DNA of 64,000 nucleotides from Amorphochlora amoebiformis. Its lineage: Eukaryota > Cercozoa > Chlorarachniophyceae. The notes under the pieces were generated by a model. The model did not search any database and was not told the origin of the DNA. It saw nothing but the letters and a program-made list of their open reading frames with translations. The stretch is from the NCBI GenBank assembly GCA_054601695.1, contig BAAHQB010000351.1:1-64000 (forward strand), written 5' to 3'. Both the position numbers and the translations under genes were made by a program. Numbering within the stretch: position 1 is the stretch's first letter; every line of letters begins with the position of its first letter. Positions 63,856-64,000 of the stretch are shown here, one piece after another.

Positions 63856-64000
63856 ACCCCAACCCCACTCCCAACCCCAAGCCCAACCCAACACCACAAT
63901 AAAAAACACACACCGCCCCCATCAACATGATCTCCTGTGAACCCGAACAGCAACAGCACTATAGCCACACATGTTCCTCGGACGAAGACATGCCAAACAA
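63855..64000 (+). repeat. Degenerate C-rich array and dispersed element
   Basis: caaccccaaccccactcccaacccc followed by aacatgatctcctgtgaacccgaacagcaa and tcctcggacgaagacatgccaaacaa. It is the same combination seen at 59351-59505, so the two are copies of one repeat. Confidence 0.8.

Overview
The window is nuclear DNA of a TTAGGG-telomere eukaryote that I cannot place further. Most of it is (TA)n microsatellite broken by degenerate TTAGGG/CCCTAA arrays, GA- or CT-rich tracts and minisatellites. Coding sequence survives as small unique islands, typically 15-150 nt. Read alone they look like noise. Read as exons with GT donors and AG acceptors, they chain into long split genes that are more than 90 % intron. 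Most long open frames here are poly-Tyr/Ile, poly-Arg/Val, Leu/Gly or Ser/Leu readings of simple repeats and are not genes.

Layout. 865-2002 (-): two exons of an unidentified gene A that runs off the left edge. 4633-22877 (-): gene B, 23 proposed exons, product not recognised, with one unresolved junction. 22.9-26 kb: no convincing gene; it holds a repeat block rich in the palindrome CAAGACGTCTTG and a CTAG-rich stretch. 26054-27863 (-): a weak cluster of candidate exons, gene C. 28.9-30.1 kb: a 19-bp minisatellite with a 247-bp higher-order period. 30165-44588 (-): gene D, 19 proposed exons, unidentified, with Cys/His pairs near the N-terminus and a Glu/Lys/Pro/Ser/Ala-rich repeat domain near the C-terminus. 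44589-45397: likely divergent promoter. 45398-63382 and onward (+): gene E, clearly a DDX3/Ded1-type DEAD-box RNA helicase in 23 visible exons carrying nearly all helicase motifs. Its 3' end lies beyond the window.

The main discovery is how the introns are built. Many exons are accompanied by tandem copies of one of their own edges. Copies of the 5' edge (acceptor plus the start of the exon) always lie upstream of the intact exon. Copies of the 3' edge (end of the exon plus donor) always lie downstream. Each copy is separated by (TA)n. I count roughly 45 such pseudo-edges in the helicase gene alone, and the same polarity holds on the minus strand in genes A, B and D. Each decoy has an acceptor without a donor or a donor without an acceptor, so exon definition could ignore them. 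The polarity is what repeated local duplication across exon-intron borders would produce, and it appears to be how these introns grew.

The genes show no evident shared pathway. All intron-exon models come from reading the sequence: splice-site dinucleotides, reading-phase continuity and, for gene E, family motifs. No transcript or database evidence was available.
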